Notes under the pieces: generated by a model | Databases searched by the model: none | The model's input: only the letters and a program-made list of their open reading frames with translations | Told to the model about the DNA's origin: nothing | Program-made: the position numbers and the translations under genes | Origin: Acanthosepion lycidas | Taxonomy: Eukaryota > Mollusca > Cephalopoda > Sepiida > Sepiidae | Reading direction: 5' to 3' | Assembly (NCBI GenBank): GCA_963932145.1 | Contig: OZ010574.1 | Location: 63,919,378 to 63,983,377 of the forward strand | DNA length: 64,000 nt | Shown: one piece after another, positions 22,293 to 32,589 of the stretch | How the letters are laid out: every line of letters starts with the position of its first letter | How positions within the stretch are numbered: position 1 is the first letter of the stretch

Positions 22293-22786
22293 GCAACTGC
22301 TAGTAGTATCATGTTGAATCACCAGTTCCCATACAATCTCTGAAGTTAAGCAACGGCGAGTTTGGTCAGTACGTAGATGGGTGACCACTTGGGAATACCA
22401 AGTGCAGTAAGCTTGGATGTGCAGGCGGTGTAATCAATAACTGCTTAGAATTGTTAATCATAGAGCCAAGTTCTAATTCCAGTTGAAGTTAAACAATGGC
22501 GAGTTTGGTCAGTTCGTAGATGGGTGACCACTTGGGAATACCAAGTGCAGTAAGCTTGGATGTGCAGGCGGTGTAATCAATAACTGCTTAGAATTGTTAA
22601 TCATAGAGCCAAGTTCTAATTCCAGTTGAAGTTAAGCAACGGCGAGTTTGGTCAGTTCGTAGATGGGTGACCACTTGGGAATACCAAGTGCAGTAAGCTT
22701 GGATGTGCAGGCAATGTAATCAATAACTGCTTAGAATTGTTAATCATAGAGCCAAGTTCTAATTCTAGTTGTTTTTGTTATAGTTA
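22293..22786 (+). mobile_element. 5S-tRNA chimeric SINE, tandem trimer of 143-bp units
   Basis: From 22293 to about 22415 the sequence follows a whole 5S rRNA gene, with a 5S A-box (gaagttaagcaacgg), a C-box (gtagatgggtgaccac) and the 3' arm gggaataccaagtgcagtaa. A tRNA-like segment with B-box-like aagttctaattccagttg follows. The stretch from the 5S A-box to the tRNA B-box is then repeated twice, with unit starts at 22342, 22485 and 22628. Units differ by only a few bases, so the amplification is recent. The SINE tail is displaced to 23040 by the 253-bp element. Confidence 0.9.
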
Positions 22787-23039
22787 TGATATGTCCTGGA
22801 AAAGGATATATTTGTTCAAAGTAACAAAGTTGTTTTGGACTAATGTAACCAAGTAGTACAATCTACCAGGTAACCGTAATGGACTGGTCCTCGTCATAGT
22901 GGTAGGCAATAGGTGAAGACAATAGGCGTAGCCAATAGGCGTCATCTTGTACCTCCACATCAGTCTGTATTTATGGCTGACACCAGTCAATCATATTACT
23001 GTAAGGGGGAACCCAGGTATATGCATATTTATTACATCA
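22787..23039 (-). mobile_element. 253-bp element E, solo-LTR-like, copy 1
   Basis: The boundaries come from comparison with 41447-41699, which has the same length of 253 bp. The ends are TGATAT and ATATCA/ACATCA (inverted). Read on the minus strand, it has a CCAAT-type atgattggctgg followed about 15 bp later by a TATA-like ccataaataca, as expected of an LTR promoter. No convincing target duplication was found and there is no polyadenylation signal, so a non-autonomous DNA element remains possible. Confidence 0.6.
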
Positions 23040-23125
23040 ATTCATTTGCACACAAATACCCTTGGTAAAGATACTAATCCATTTTTTATCTCCCTAGCTA
23101 TAGGGTAATTAGTAAAAAAAAATGT
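23040..23125 (+). mobile_element. Tail of the 5S-tRNA SINE, displaced
   Basis: The sequence ttcatttgcacacaaatacc, then cttggtaaagatactaatcc and ctccctagctatagggtaa, is the SINE-B-type tail. It is separated from the trimer by element E. Confidence 0.75.
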
Positions 23126-24114
23126 TCTTAAAATCTAAACATATTTCCTGGCTTTAAATAACCTACAAATGGTTGATAAGCCATAAAAAATGAATGAATC
23201 AATCAATCAATTTAGGCACTACATTCTACTGAAATGTGATTGGTCTCTATAAATAGTTACAAGGAAATTAACTCTGTATCTATTAATATATAAAATATAC
23301 TTATATTGTTTCTTTAACTCTTTATCATATCTTATTTATCATATCATATAAGTTTGGGTCAGAAAAATATCCTTTAAATTAAAATTATTAAGTACATAAA
23401 AAAAAATATATGATCAGTAAATTGCTGATATCCCCTGAAGAGTGGACAAACAGGTATGTATTTTATGTAATTTTTTTCTCTTTGCACAAGAGTTAACATT
23501 TTTAATATAGGTCATTATTAATTTTCCCCCATATTTAACATCTGTCTAGACTTGTGTATATACATCTGTCATTCTATTCCCCCCCCCACTACTTTGGTTT
23601 TTCCTTCCCCGTTTTTTTCTCTCCATCTCCCTCCTAAATACCTTTTCCCTTATTTGTGGTTTTTCCTCTTTTTTCCTCTTATCTTTTTTGATTTTCAATT
23701 TTTTAAAATAACCTTATGTTTCATTTTTTTATCAAATGCTTTAGGATTGACAAACTCCAGGGAATTTCTTGAAGAGAGAAATCTCTCAAGGAGTGAAATG
23801 GGGTACAACTGAATTTCATTTTTATGTAATTCATTTAAATGCACTATAATAAAAATATCGAGTTCTCTTTTGTGGATCAGTACTAATATTTTATATTATT
23901 AGGATTAACTTTGATTACATACCCACAGATGTTTACCTATATATATATATATATGTTAGGAGAAAGAAGTATGGCAAAGTGAAAAAAAATTTTCTGTGAC
24001 AAATTTTAGCCTTTAGGACTTCATTGGACTAACTTTAAGTTTATGCTGATGTGATTACACATTCAAAAGTGATGCTGGGAATTTTTAAATAATATTTTTT
24101 TAATATGTGTTTTG
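23126..24114. other. Unassigned A+T-rich stretch
   Basis: It includes a pyrimidine-rich patch at 23570-23720 and a short TA tract near 23937-23954. No element was recognised. Confidence 0.35.
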
Positions 24115-24520
24115 GGTATACAATCGACCCACCAAATTTCTCACAACTGCAAATGATTAGAATTTATCTAAACTCAACATGAAATTTGTCATAGCTGTCT
24201 AAAACAATAAAAGACTTAATTAATAAAAAAGAAAATAATAAGCTAAAATTTGAAAGAGGAATTTACACTATTACCTGGAATAATTGCCACACAGAATAAA
24301 TTGGAGAAACCTCAAGAAATTTAAATAAAAGATGATATGGACACAAAAGAGATCTTTTACAAAAAAAAACACATTAAATGCATTAGTTGCTCATTGTGAT
24401 GAGACTGACCACAATTTTGACTTAAAAATGCTACTCTAATTAAAAGAGAAAACAATTTACTAAGATGAAAATGTTTAAAAACTGCTTTAATCACTAGATC
24501 ATCCACAGTAAATTTTCATG
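24115..24520 (+). pseudogene. PLE-1 fragment: GIY-YIG endonuclease
   Basis: Translation across stops gives KFERGIYTIT, NNCHTE, IGETSRNLNKR and HKRDLLQKK, the GIY-YIG nuclease core, then KRKQFTKMKM as the C-terminal tail. Several UAA/UGA codons replace sense codons, one of them at the Trp before NNCH. It is the same family as 9310-9768 in the opposite orientation. RT and linker are not present here. Confidence 0.75.
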
Positions 24521-24739
24521 CAATGTGGAATAAAAACAGAAACATAAACAAAATCAACAAGAAAAACAAATATATGTAAAAAAAATTAATTTAAAATTCC
24601 TGGCATCTCTTGTTTGTGCAAATTTGTAGCTGTATGAAAATGCACTTTCTCCTAAAAGTGTTCTTGATATATAACAGATTTATATATCATTGTCCTATAT
24701 CAATATCTACATATATATATGATGAAATTTTCAGTTATC

Positions 24740-25072
24740 TTCAATGCATGAGGGTCAGTAGGTCAGTTTTTAGAACCTAACAGCCAGACAAGCTGCACAT
24801 AGGATTTGATTATAGAAGTGAAGACTTGTGCAGAGCCAATTACACTTTTTTAATGAACTGAATACAAAGGAATTATGTACACTGTGTGCCACAAGTTCTC
24901 CAAACAACTCTCCTCAGGTTCTGAAGTCAGATTTATACTTTTCCTACGTTGTTTACTCACCAAGGCTAAAGAACCCAGTCTACCTTACTCTTTAACCTAT
25001 AGCTCGGGAGAGATGAAGAGATGGATGCATAACTTTCCCAATAGTATTTGCACATTTGTGAATATAAAAAAA
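24740..25072 (-). mobile_element. SINE-B, minus-strand copy, head missing
   Basis: The complement reads through the SINE-B body and type-1 3' domain, including actgacctactgaccctca near 24755 and cttctataatcaaatcct near 24815. It is moderately diverged from the 16981 copy. Confidence 0.75.
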
Positions 25073-25147
25073 CTCAAATGGAATTTGATTTCTGCTTTTT
25101 GATTTCTCATTATGTGCCACTATCCATTAAACCACCTGGTCATCTGC

Positions 25148-25163
25148 ATACACACACATACAC

Positions 25164-25225
<62 letters not shown>
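25148..25225. repeat. (CACATA)n(CATA)n(TA)n compound microsatellite
   Basis: Compound repeat directly upstream of SINE-B. Confidence 0.95.
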
Positions 25226-25231
<6 letters not shown>

Positions 25232-25615
25232 GAGGAATCGGAGAGCCAAGTTCGAATTCCAGTCGAATCCATTACATTCACTTATGTGCTAATACCTTTG
25301 GGAAAGGTATGAATCCTCTTCTTCTCCCTCCAGCTATGGGTAAAATAGCGGGACAGACTGGGTTCTATAGCCTTGGATGGCAACTGGTCTAGGAGAAGGA
25401 CAACTCTAAATTCAAAACCTGCGGAGGGTCGTTTGGGAACCTTGTGGCATTCGGTGCACCATGTCTCTGTATTCGTCCCTCCAAAAAGTGTGGATGGTCC
25501 TGCACGAGGCCTTCACCACTATAATCAAATCTCATGTGCCGGTGTCGGGCTGTCAGTTTCCTGGAAACTGATCGGCTTGACCCTCATACGTCGAATCTCG
25601 ACAGGAGAGTCGATC

Positions 25616-25617
<2 letters not shown>
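25226..25617 (+). mobile_element. SINE-B, near full length, tail type 1
   Basis: The head is cut at ttggattgaggaatcggaga, but the B-box aagttcgaattccagtcg is intact. Body and 3' domain match 16981-17400 closely, with CpG sites retained (for example cctcatacgtcgaat), suggesting one of the youngest copies. It runs directly into a long TA tract. Confidence 0.87.
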
Positions 25618-25696
<79 letters not shown>

Positions 25697-25734
25697 CATT
25701 TCTCTCATATATATATATATATATATAAACATGC

Positions 25735-25799
<65 letters not shown>

Positions 25800-25800
25800 T
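25618..25800. repeat. (TA)n tracts with an aaacatgcat core
   Basis: Two long TA tracts (25618-25692 and 25752-25795) and a shorter one between them are separated by short non-TA segments. One of these contains aaacatgcatat, as in the array at 27592-27838. Open frames on both strands here encode only Ile-Tyr repeats. Confidence 0.93.
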
Positions 25801-25844
25801 ATGCACCCCTTTCATAAAGAGATATAATAAAAGAATAAAGTAAA

Positions 25845-26223
25845 AAATAAATAAATCTCCATAGACGCTCAAGCCAGACTATACGAAAACTTCCTCCGTC
25901 ATTAAATTAGCCACCCCCAAATTACCCTGACCCGGCATCTATGAAAGTAACTCTATACTGATACAAATTATTAACACCCCACCCCTGCCTATTCTAAACA
26001 ATCCGCCCTTGATGTTACCATGTAAATTTTGATTTCAATTCTGAATATACTATTAAAACTTGTAAATTTCAGAAATAAGTTATTCAAAAAAAAATTTCGC
26101 TTGAAGATGGAACAGAGCCTACTTTAACTCAAGTTAATTCAAATATTATTTTGAAGTTTTCGGCTCTTGTTTCGAAACATAAGACCTCTTATGTAGCGAG
26201 TTGGAATCATATTTTTAAATAAA

Positions 26224-26227
<4 letters not shown>
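25845..26227 (+). repeat. TA-tailed interspersed family W, copy 1
   Basis: The 3' part (cttgaagatggaacag, then tttcgaaacataagac and atcatatttttaaataaa) matches 32880-33015 in the same order. Both copies end in a (TA)n tract. The upstream part is weakly similar. The class is unknown; the 3' microsatellite tail suggests retroposition. Confidence 0.5.

Positions 26228-26271
<44 letters not shown>
26228..26271. repeat. (TA)n microsatellite
   Basis: TA tail after family W. Confidence 0.95.
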
Positions 26272-26273
<2 letters not shown>

Positions 26274-26314
26274 AAAGAAAGAGGTTGTAGTAGTTCCAAT
26301 GAGAGAAAAGTATG

Positions 26315-26490
26315 TATATTAAAAAGAAGAGAAGAGAGGTGCCATAAACGTTTTTGGTTGTAATGTAGATTTATTTAGGAAAAAATATTATGCTTTGTTT
26401 TACATTACATTATGTAAAACAAAGCATAATATTTTTTTCTAAATAAATCCACATTACAACCAAAAACGTTTACGACACTCTCTTCTCTTC

Positions 26491-26500
<10 letters not shown>
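26315..26500. repeat. 186-bp near-perfect palindrome of repeat family G
   Basis: The left arm (26315-26404) and right arm (26412-26500) are reverse complements over about 90 bp with only a few differences, around a 7-bp centre ttacatt. Arm sequence includes aaacgtttttggttgtaatg. It is family G (single copy at 17401-17690) in head-to-head duplication, bounded on both sides by TA tracts. Confidence 0.9.
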
Positions 26501-26575
<75 letters not shown>

Positions 26576-26578
26576 TAT
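26498..26578. repeat. (TA)n microsatellite
   Basis: Long TA tract on the right side of the palindrome, ending in gtatatatgtatgtatat. Confidence 0.95.
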
Positions 26579-26582
26579 CATG

Positions 26583-27085
26583 TGCAACAGCAAAATTGTC
26601 CAAGTGTTAGATTAAGCTTTGAACTTTTGTATCTTAGAAATGATAAAAATAATTTTCTGGAATTCTCTGAGGTTTTTATAACATTATTGGGCTCTACTTT
26701 GAACAATAAGAATGTATCTAGCTCTAAGTTGAAATGATGATCCATCTTCCTTTTGTGACCTCCTGATCCAGTTTTCTCTCGACTCTTCTCTCTTTTTTAA
26801 ACTTATTCACTGTTTTCTTGATGATACTTGAATGGACTTTGAAGATGGGAGCGAAAGTATAGATGTTGGTACCATTACTGAAGGCCTGAATGATCCTTTT
26901 CCTCCCACCATTGCTCAGTTTGGAAGACATAGTGGGGCTGACACAAAATGGTTTAAACATGTTCTCTTTCATGCTAAATAAATAAATGTTTTTTTTTTCA
27001 GTGATTCTTGCAACAAATAGTGTCAAGATAGCTAAATGTCCTATCTGTAAAACCTGTTAGTTTAGTGGTTGGTTAGATATTAAAC
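26583..27085 (-). mobile_element. Tc1-like remnant, internally deleted copy
   Basis: The left part (caacagcaaaattgtccaag) and right part (gttagatattaaacattttt) match 4975-5890. About 375 bp present in that copy are missing here between 26712 and 26716. The N-terminal transposase fragment at 27026-26724 (100 codons) includes KLSNGGRKRIIQAFSNG and a KKTVNKFKKERRVERK segment. It is a non-autonomous deletion derivative. Confidence 0.6.
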
Positions 27086-27275
27086 ATTTTTTTAGCCAAC
27101 TTTAAACTGCAAAACTTTGAATGCAATGTCAGTTGCTATCTACTGTCCTCTTGATTACATTTTTTTCTTCCTGATCATTATTAATGATTCTGTTCTTAAT
27201 TCTTCCACACCCAGTAACCCCTTGTATCTTAATAGCTTTTCTACCTTGCATGGGGTGAAACTGATTAAAAAAAAT
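27086..27275 (+). pseudogene. LINE-A 3' end fragment
   Basis: The blocks ctttgaatgcaatgtcagtt, gctatctactgtcctcttga and tagcttttctaccttgcatg match the LINE-A 3' end, with the terminal ggtgaaact preceding an A-rich run. Confidence 0.65.
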
Positions 27276-27417
27276 AAAAATTTCAAATAGCCGCATGTTG
27301 GAATCATCTTCGCAGTCATAAGAAGACTTATTTGACAAATTGAGTAAAGTGTGATTTGAAACTGGGTAGTCAAAATACTGATGCTTATACCATCTTGGTC
27401 ACACACCTATCTATTTA

Positions 27418-27448
<31 letters not shown>
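27418..27448. repeat. (TA)n microsatellite
   Basis: Short TA tract. Confidence 0.9.
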
Positions 27449-27451
<3 letters not shown>

Positions 27452-27587
27452 CATTTCTCTCATCCTTTAACAGCAATACATGAAAGGTTATTCATGAGTA
27501 TGAATGGATTTTGTTAAAAATTAGCAGACATGTCTGTAATTTGTTCAGTCAGATATATCTGAAAGAGAATTTGCTGCCTAAATACAC

Positions 27588-27591
<4 letters not shown>

Positions 27592-27647
<56 letters not shown>

Positions 27648-27656
27648 CATGCATAT

Positions 27657-27689
<33 letters not shown>

Positions 27690-27740
27690 AACATGCATAT
27701 ATATATATATATTTATATATATATATATATATAAACATGC

Positions 27741-27774
<34 letters not shown>

Positions 27775-27791
27775 ATATATATATATAAACA

Positions 27792-27838
<47 letters not shown>
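27592..27838. repeat. Minisatellite of TA tracts punctuated by aaacatgcat
   Basis: TA tracts are interrupted by aaacatgcat at about 27645, 27690, 27734 and 27787, so the higher-order period is about 44-54 bp. The core contains the palindrome ATGCAT. The open frame here encodes only repetitive Ile-Tyr-Met sequence. Confidence 0.9.
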
Positions 27839-27839
<1 letters not shown>

Positions 27840-28390
27840 GCTTGTTAAATGGTGTTAAGTTCTTTGTTAAATTTTGTATTTAATTTTTAATAATTTTTTA
27901 TGCTCCTTTTAAAATAGTGATTCATATTTTTTTTTCATAAATGATGATTCGTTTCAGCAAATACTTCTTCTGGTGACAGCATGTTGACATTTAGCATTCA
28001 AAGGCAACAAAAATATATATTTGAACTGGTTTTCCTGGTTACAATTTCTTTTTCTTGGACTTTACTTGTAGTAGTAGTTGGAGCGGAAATAGATTTTCTT
28101 TATTGTTAACAGTAGCATAAGTAAACGCAGTTCAGTTTGTTCAGATATGTTTAACAAAAAGATAAAATATATGCTTTAATATTCTCCTTCTTATTTCTAG
28201 GCACTTACAAAATCTACTTGTAGGTTTTCTGGAAATGATATTTCGAATTTTGTGCGATGTTTTGTTTTTTTTCTTTTTTATGTTCTCAAGCTACATCATA
28301 GATTTTTTATTTATTTATAATGATAATGATCAACATCATCACCATAAAGAGCAATAATATTATCTATATAATTTTAAAAGAAAAATAATA
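27839..28390. other. Unassigned A+T-rich stretch
   Basis: No recognisable element. Confidence 0.35.
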
Positions 28391-29004
28391 CTACCTCTGT
28401 CCCATAATAGTTGTTACATTTACTGTATGAAATATATATGCAGATGTAACAACTTGTGGGGTAAGTCTAACTGGATTTTATGTGGAAAATAAAATCAGAA
28501 TGTCATGTCCACAAAGTCCACCAAAAATTTTAAACAATTTGAGTAAATGAGCTTCACAGAAAAAGAATACCAATCTAATTATGACAATAACATTTATACA
28601 GCAGATACATGTATTTATATATCAGAATTCAATTGTCTTTGTTGTGGTCACGAAGGGACCAATAGTCGAGTGTTCAAAGTGATTTATTGCAAGAGAGTCT
28701 GCAAATTTCAAAGTCATTTGTTGCAAGTGAGTCTGCAAAGTTCTAAGTCTGCAAAGTTTTGAAATGATATGAATGCCAATATGTGTGTGAGCTTCCAGAT
28801 TGAATGCTTAGCAGTACAGCATGCTGTTTCCAAATTTCTGGCAGAGTGAATTGCATCAGCTTGCTCTTTTTGTCAAAGATGGTACCCAAATATGCTGTCA
28901 GTAAAATAAAAAATACACATGTGCAAAATTAAAAATATAAAATGACGACAATTTAACCATCGCACCTTGTATATGCAAATGTAACAACTATTATGAGACC
29001 AAAG
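28391..29004. mobile_element. Stowaway-like mariner MITE, 614 bp, TA-flanked
   Basis: The left terminus is ctacctctgtcccataatag, then ttgttacattt. The right terminus is its imperfect reverse complement (aaatgtaacaactattatga, then gaccaaag). TA dinucleotides flank both ends. The outermost 75 bp on the left are themselves palindromic (tgtaacaacttgtgggg near 28455), so a smaller MITE may be nested at this end. There is no transposase. Confidence 0.7.
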
Positions 29005-29020
29005 TACTAATCAATAAATA

Positions 29021-29105
29021 ACAATGTGTCTGTCCCATAATATTTCTTACATTTAGTATATTAACTGTATATGAAAATGTAATAACTCTTATGGGACAGA
29101 AGTAG
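29021..29105. mobile_element. Stowaway-like MITE, 85 bp, palindromic
   Basis: The left arm tctgtcccataatatttctt and right arm aataactcttatgggacaga are inverted copies around a short centre. TA flanks lie at 29019-29020 and 29106-29107. The terminal repeats are the same family as the 614-bp element just upstream. Confidence 0.75.
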
Positions 29106-29644
29106 TAATGTAAAAAAGTCACTTAAATTTGATTTTGGCTTAAAAAATTGTGACAAAAATTATTCATCATAAAATTAATTTAAAAGGAAATTAAGATACT
29201 CTCCTGTGCCTAATAAATCAGAGTAGTGGGGGGTTTAATAATTGATCTGGGTTAGATACTTTTTGTGTATTTTTAGTTTGTACAGAGTCAAAATAAGTTG
29301 ATAATGCTAGTGCTTTCTGCTTTCACGAATAAGTTGTGGGAGTTTGTATGGTGTAGAAAAAAATCATTCAGGCATCATGATAAGGGTATATAGTTGATAA
29401 AAAAAAAAAATTACAAAAAATAAAAATAGAACTCCCATGACTTATTTGGCACAAGAGAATATTTCTAAAAAAAGAATATTTGTTCATTTCTTATCATGCT
29501 GTGAATTTTAGAATTGTACTCTATTTTTTTTTAAATAACAGTGCAGAAGTGTGATATTTTTTTCCTTATCAACAATTACAAAAGACAAAAATATTGCTGA
29601 ACCTTCTTCTTTTTCTTCTTCCTCCTCATCATCATAAACATCAA

Positions 29645-29693
<49 letters not shown>

Positions 29694-30599
29694 CAATACA
29701 AATTAAAAAAATAGGATAAACATAATTTAAGACTTGTATTTCCCCTGGATGTCTAGACTCCTGTCATTTTCTCTCAATTTTTGCCCAATAAAATGAATGT
29801 CTTTTTTTTGTCTATAGAATTTGAGAAAAGTTAGACACACAAGCATATTATGAAATTTTAAATAAGCTGAATATACTTCCCTTAATCTGATGGTTGCTCA
29901 TTGATCAAGTGAATGAGATCAAAGCTCAAGCCTCACTTTGAATTAATTTTTTGGCATTTTTTTCAGTAATATGGTTTATAGTCAGGACCGGCTCAAGGTA
30001 GTGGCAACTCAGGCAGTCACCCAAGGTGTCATCATGAAGCAATGTCATGTGTTTGGTATCTTCCGAAACTAAAACTTATAAAAACATACTTACAGTCATC
30101 CATGACACAAAACGGATTAAATTAATTGGCTATTAAAGAAGATAGGTGTAGAAAGTTCATGAAAAGATTTGCAGATCTAAAGGCTAGAAAAATGTTTTAA
30201 GTAGGATAATATATGTTTTCTTTAGCTTGTATTAAGTTTTATATTGTAATAAACTTGTTAGTCTACATTTTCAGTTTTTCTCCTTGCAAAAATTTTAAAA
30301 ATTATACTTATAAGAGAACCAAAATTCAGCTTTGCTCAGGGTTCCAGTAAACATAGAGCCATCACTTTTACCACATCGAAGGTATTCTTTCAGCTAAGTT
30401 TTTTCAACTGACTTTAATCAGCACCCACTACTGCTTCCATATTGTGTTAAAATAATGGATGATAGTTGATTCACAAGTTAAATGTACGTCTGTTTGGGTG
30501 AAGCAGGAATATTGTGTCATATGCAAAGGAATTTTGCCAGAGCACCAGCCAACTACAAAGTAGAATTAAATATTAACAATGGTGCAAACCAGCTGGTAA
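29106..30599. other. Unassigned stretch with a (TTA)n tract
   Basis: Apart from the microsatellite at 29640-29692 only diverged A+T-rich sequence is visible. A caaggtgtcatcatg segment near 30020 may be transposon debris. Confidence 0.35.
29640..29692. repeat. (TTA)n microsatellite
   Basis: Trinucleotide repeat. The minus-strand open frame through it encodes poly-Asn and is not a gene. Confidence 0.95.
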
Positions 30600-31560
30600 C
30601 CTGAAAAAAATCAAGGCAATAAAGCTACTAAGATGCAATTGAAAGTTTTGACATTGAAAGTTTTGTGATGTCAACAAACACTCATTGCCACTCTTTTGAT
30701 GTCAGCAAATACTGGTTGTGACTTTCATAATGCTCATTGTAGTAGACTTTGTAATCACAGATACAACTATAGTAACACTGTTGAACAAAACTTGTGTCAG
30801 ACACCTTCAAATATCACTCACATTAATAATACTTTCTTGATAATACTCCATCTTATAGCAATCCGTATAGTCATATAGTATAGAGAATAGCAGTTTGTAT
30901 AGTAATAGAGGATAGAGTAGAAATGGGGATCAAATAGTAATAGAGGATAGAATAGAAATAACGATCGTTAGTCGTCAGCTACTTCCTACATGTATGCGTT
31001 TCCTCTATAGACACAGGGTCTACTTAATTCAATAGTGGGATCACCTGTGTTTGCTCACTGGCGATCTATGTTCTAACTCAAGTGTTGGCAGTGACACTTT
31101 ATTTCTTTATATAACAGAAAGAATCTGAGAAAATGTTGAGGTGACTGAAGATTAAGATTCAAGGTCACAGAAGACAATGATTGATATTGCATTTAAATTT
31201 ATTTTGTAGCTCACAGGAAAGCAAGAAGCCGGAAGATAATTCTATGAGTAAGAAATATGACAGAAGGAACCATTAGCATGAAATTTATGGTTGCATCAAG
31301 CAATTTCCAGATTAAAATGTTGAGACCTAACTGCTAATCTAGTAATGTCCTTGAAGTCAAGCTACCAAAGAAGAAAGCTTGTCAGAACAATTACTATGAA
31401 ATTATATATAGGAAAAACTCAGGGAAGCTACATCACAGCAGTGGGAAAGTGACTGAAGCCAAGATGCCAGGTCAGGACTGATGATATTGCACATTCTTTG
31501 GATTCTGTTAAGAATCTCTAGTTACATATAAAAAGTACCAGACTGTGGCAGTAATATTAG
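30600..31560 (-). pseudogene. LINE-A 3' half, split by LTR-like element
   Basis: The 3' end lies at 30600-30660 (caaggcaataaagctactaa) and the rest at 31117-31560 (for example acattctttggattctgtta, the C-terminal coding part on the minus strand). The two parts meet at a GAAAG duplication around the LTR-like element. Many stops are present. Confidence 0.7.
30661..31116. mobile_element. LTR-like element (family F), 456 bp, GAAAG target duplication
   Basis: It starts ttttgtgatgtcaacaaaca and ends ttctttatataaca. It is flanked by GAAAG at 30656-30660 and 31117-31121. It is longer than the 375-bp copy because of an internal repeat of a gaggatagagtagaaat-like segment. It interrupts a LINE-A copy and is therefore younger than that copy. 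Confidence 0.75.
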
Positions 31561-31747
31561 ATTCCCCAGTATATGGTAGACTTGCAGACATTCATGAAAA
31601 TAAAACAAATGTCAACAAAATGTATGTATGTCGTGTCTACCAACATTTTGCCAGATGTTTTAAAAGTTTTTTCAGATTAAAGAGCCATATTTGTTTAAAA
31701 CACAAATACACCTTACAGTGATATCTTGTGATGATAATACCCAACAA

Positions 31748-31795
<48 letters not shown>

Positions 31796-32150
31796 CCTTT
31801 TGCAAACCCTTTACAAAACTAATTGTGGCAAACAATTAGCCCAAAACTGTCAGATATTTTTGGTAATATAAGACATTGGAAAAAATTCACACAGAAAACA
31901 GAGTCTATGCCATTTTTCATTTTTTTATCTCTCATCTCACTGAGAAAGGACACAGATGTGTCTGAAAATTCTGATTTTTAAAATTTTTCTCATTATGCTT
32001 CCATTTGGTCAAAAGGCCTACTAATATACAATAAATATTATTAATTTTATGATCAATATTATTATTTTTGTTGTTTTTATCTCTTAAATTTCTTTCACTG
32101 GCATATTATCTTTCTCTCTTAATCTCTCTCTATATACATATAATTGGAAT
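31561..32150. other. Unassigned stretch with (TA)n
   Basis: It contains a TA tract at 31752-31793 and no recognisable element. Whatever element carries the hammerhead motif downstream may start here. Confidence 0.35.
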
Positions 32151-32177
32151 CATCAGAAACACACAAGACAAGACAAA

Positions 32178-32226
32178 GAGTTTGTCTGATGATCACAAAT
32201 AGCATGAAACCGAGGGTCACAAACTC
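32178..32226 (+). ncRNA. Hammerhead ribozyme-like motif (HHR-2)
   Basis: The order is stem I 5' strand gagtttgt (32178-32185), core CTGATGA (32186-32192), a 13-nt stem II region, GAAA (32206-32209), a 2-bp stem III with loop (ccgaggg), the GTC cleavage triplet (32216-32218), then stem I 3' strand acaaactc. The 8-bp stem I is perfect. The core, GAAA and GUC all fit a type I hammerhead. Stem II is weak in this copy, so activity is doubtful. The arrangement resembles the small hammerheads of PLEs and related retroelements. Confidence 0.55.
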
Positions 32227-32589
32227 ACATCAATCCAAATGCATATATTAAGCTCTATCACTGATATTCAGCACTTTCCAATAAGTACCATGCATATATA
32301 ATATATATAATATATAAATAATATATATAAAAATTCCATATAAATATATATATATATATCTATATATATGTACATATAAATAAAAAGAAAGAACAGTAAG
32401 ATATACAAAAAAAAAAAATTTGTAACCTAATATACATACTCATACTTGATGTAAAAATAATTCTATATACTGTAAGGGATTCTAATACATTTAATTGTTC
32501 TTAAAAAAATATAGTATAATAAAAATTAAAAATTAAAATATTTCAAATCGTAGTTAAATAAAACATATTCTAACCTAAACACCCCCCAA

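Noticed and set aside
22293-22415. Functional 5S rRNA gene
   Set aside because: The sequence departs from animal 5S at many positions in the 5' half and is fused to a SINE body with tandem partial copies.
22784-22990. Minus-strand open frame similar to the one at 41426-41650
   Set aside because: Both lie in element E. The similarity follows from shared repeat sequence, and there is no known domain.
25373-25843. 156-codon and similar open frames made of Ile-Tyr or Tyr-Ile runs
   Set aside because: They are translations of (TA)n and (CA)n tracts; the same holds for frames at 14431, 16853, 19183, 26405, 27514, 33146 and 49014-50466.
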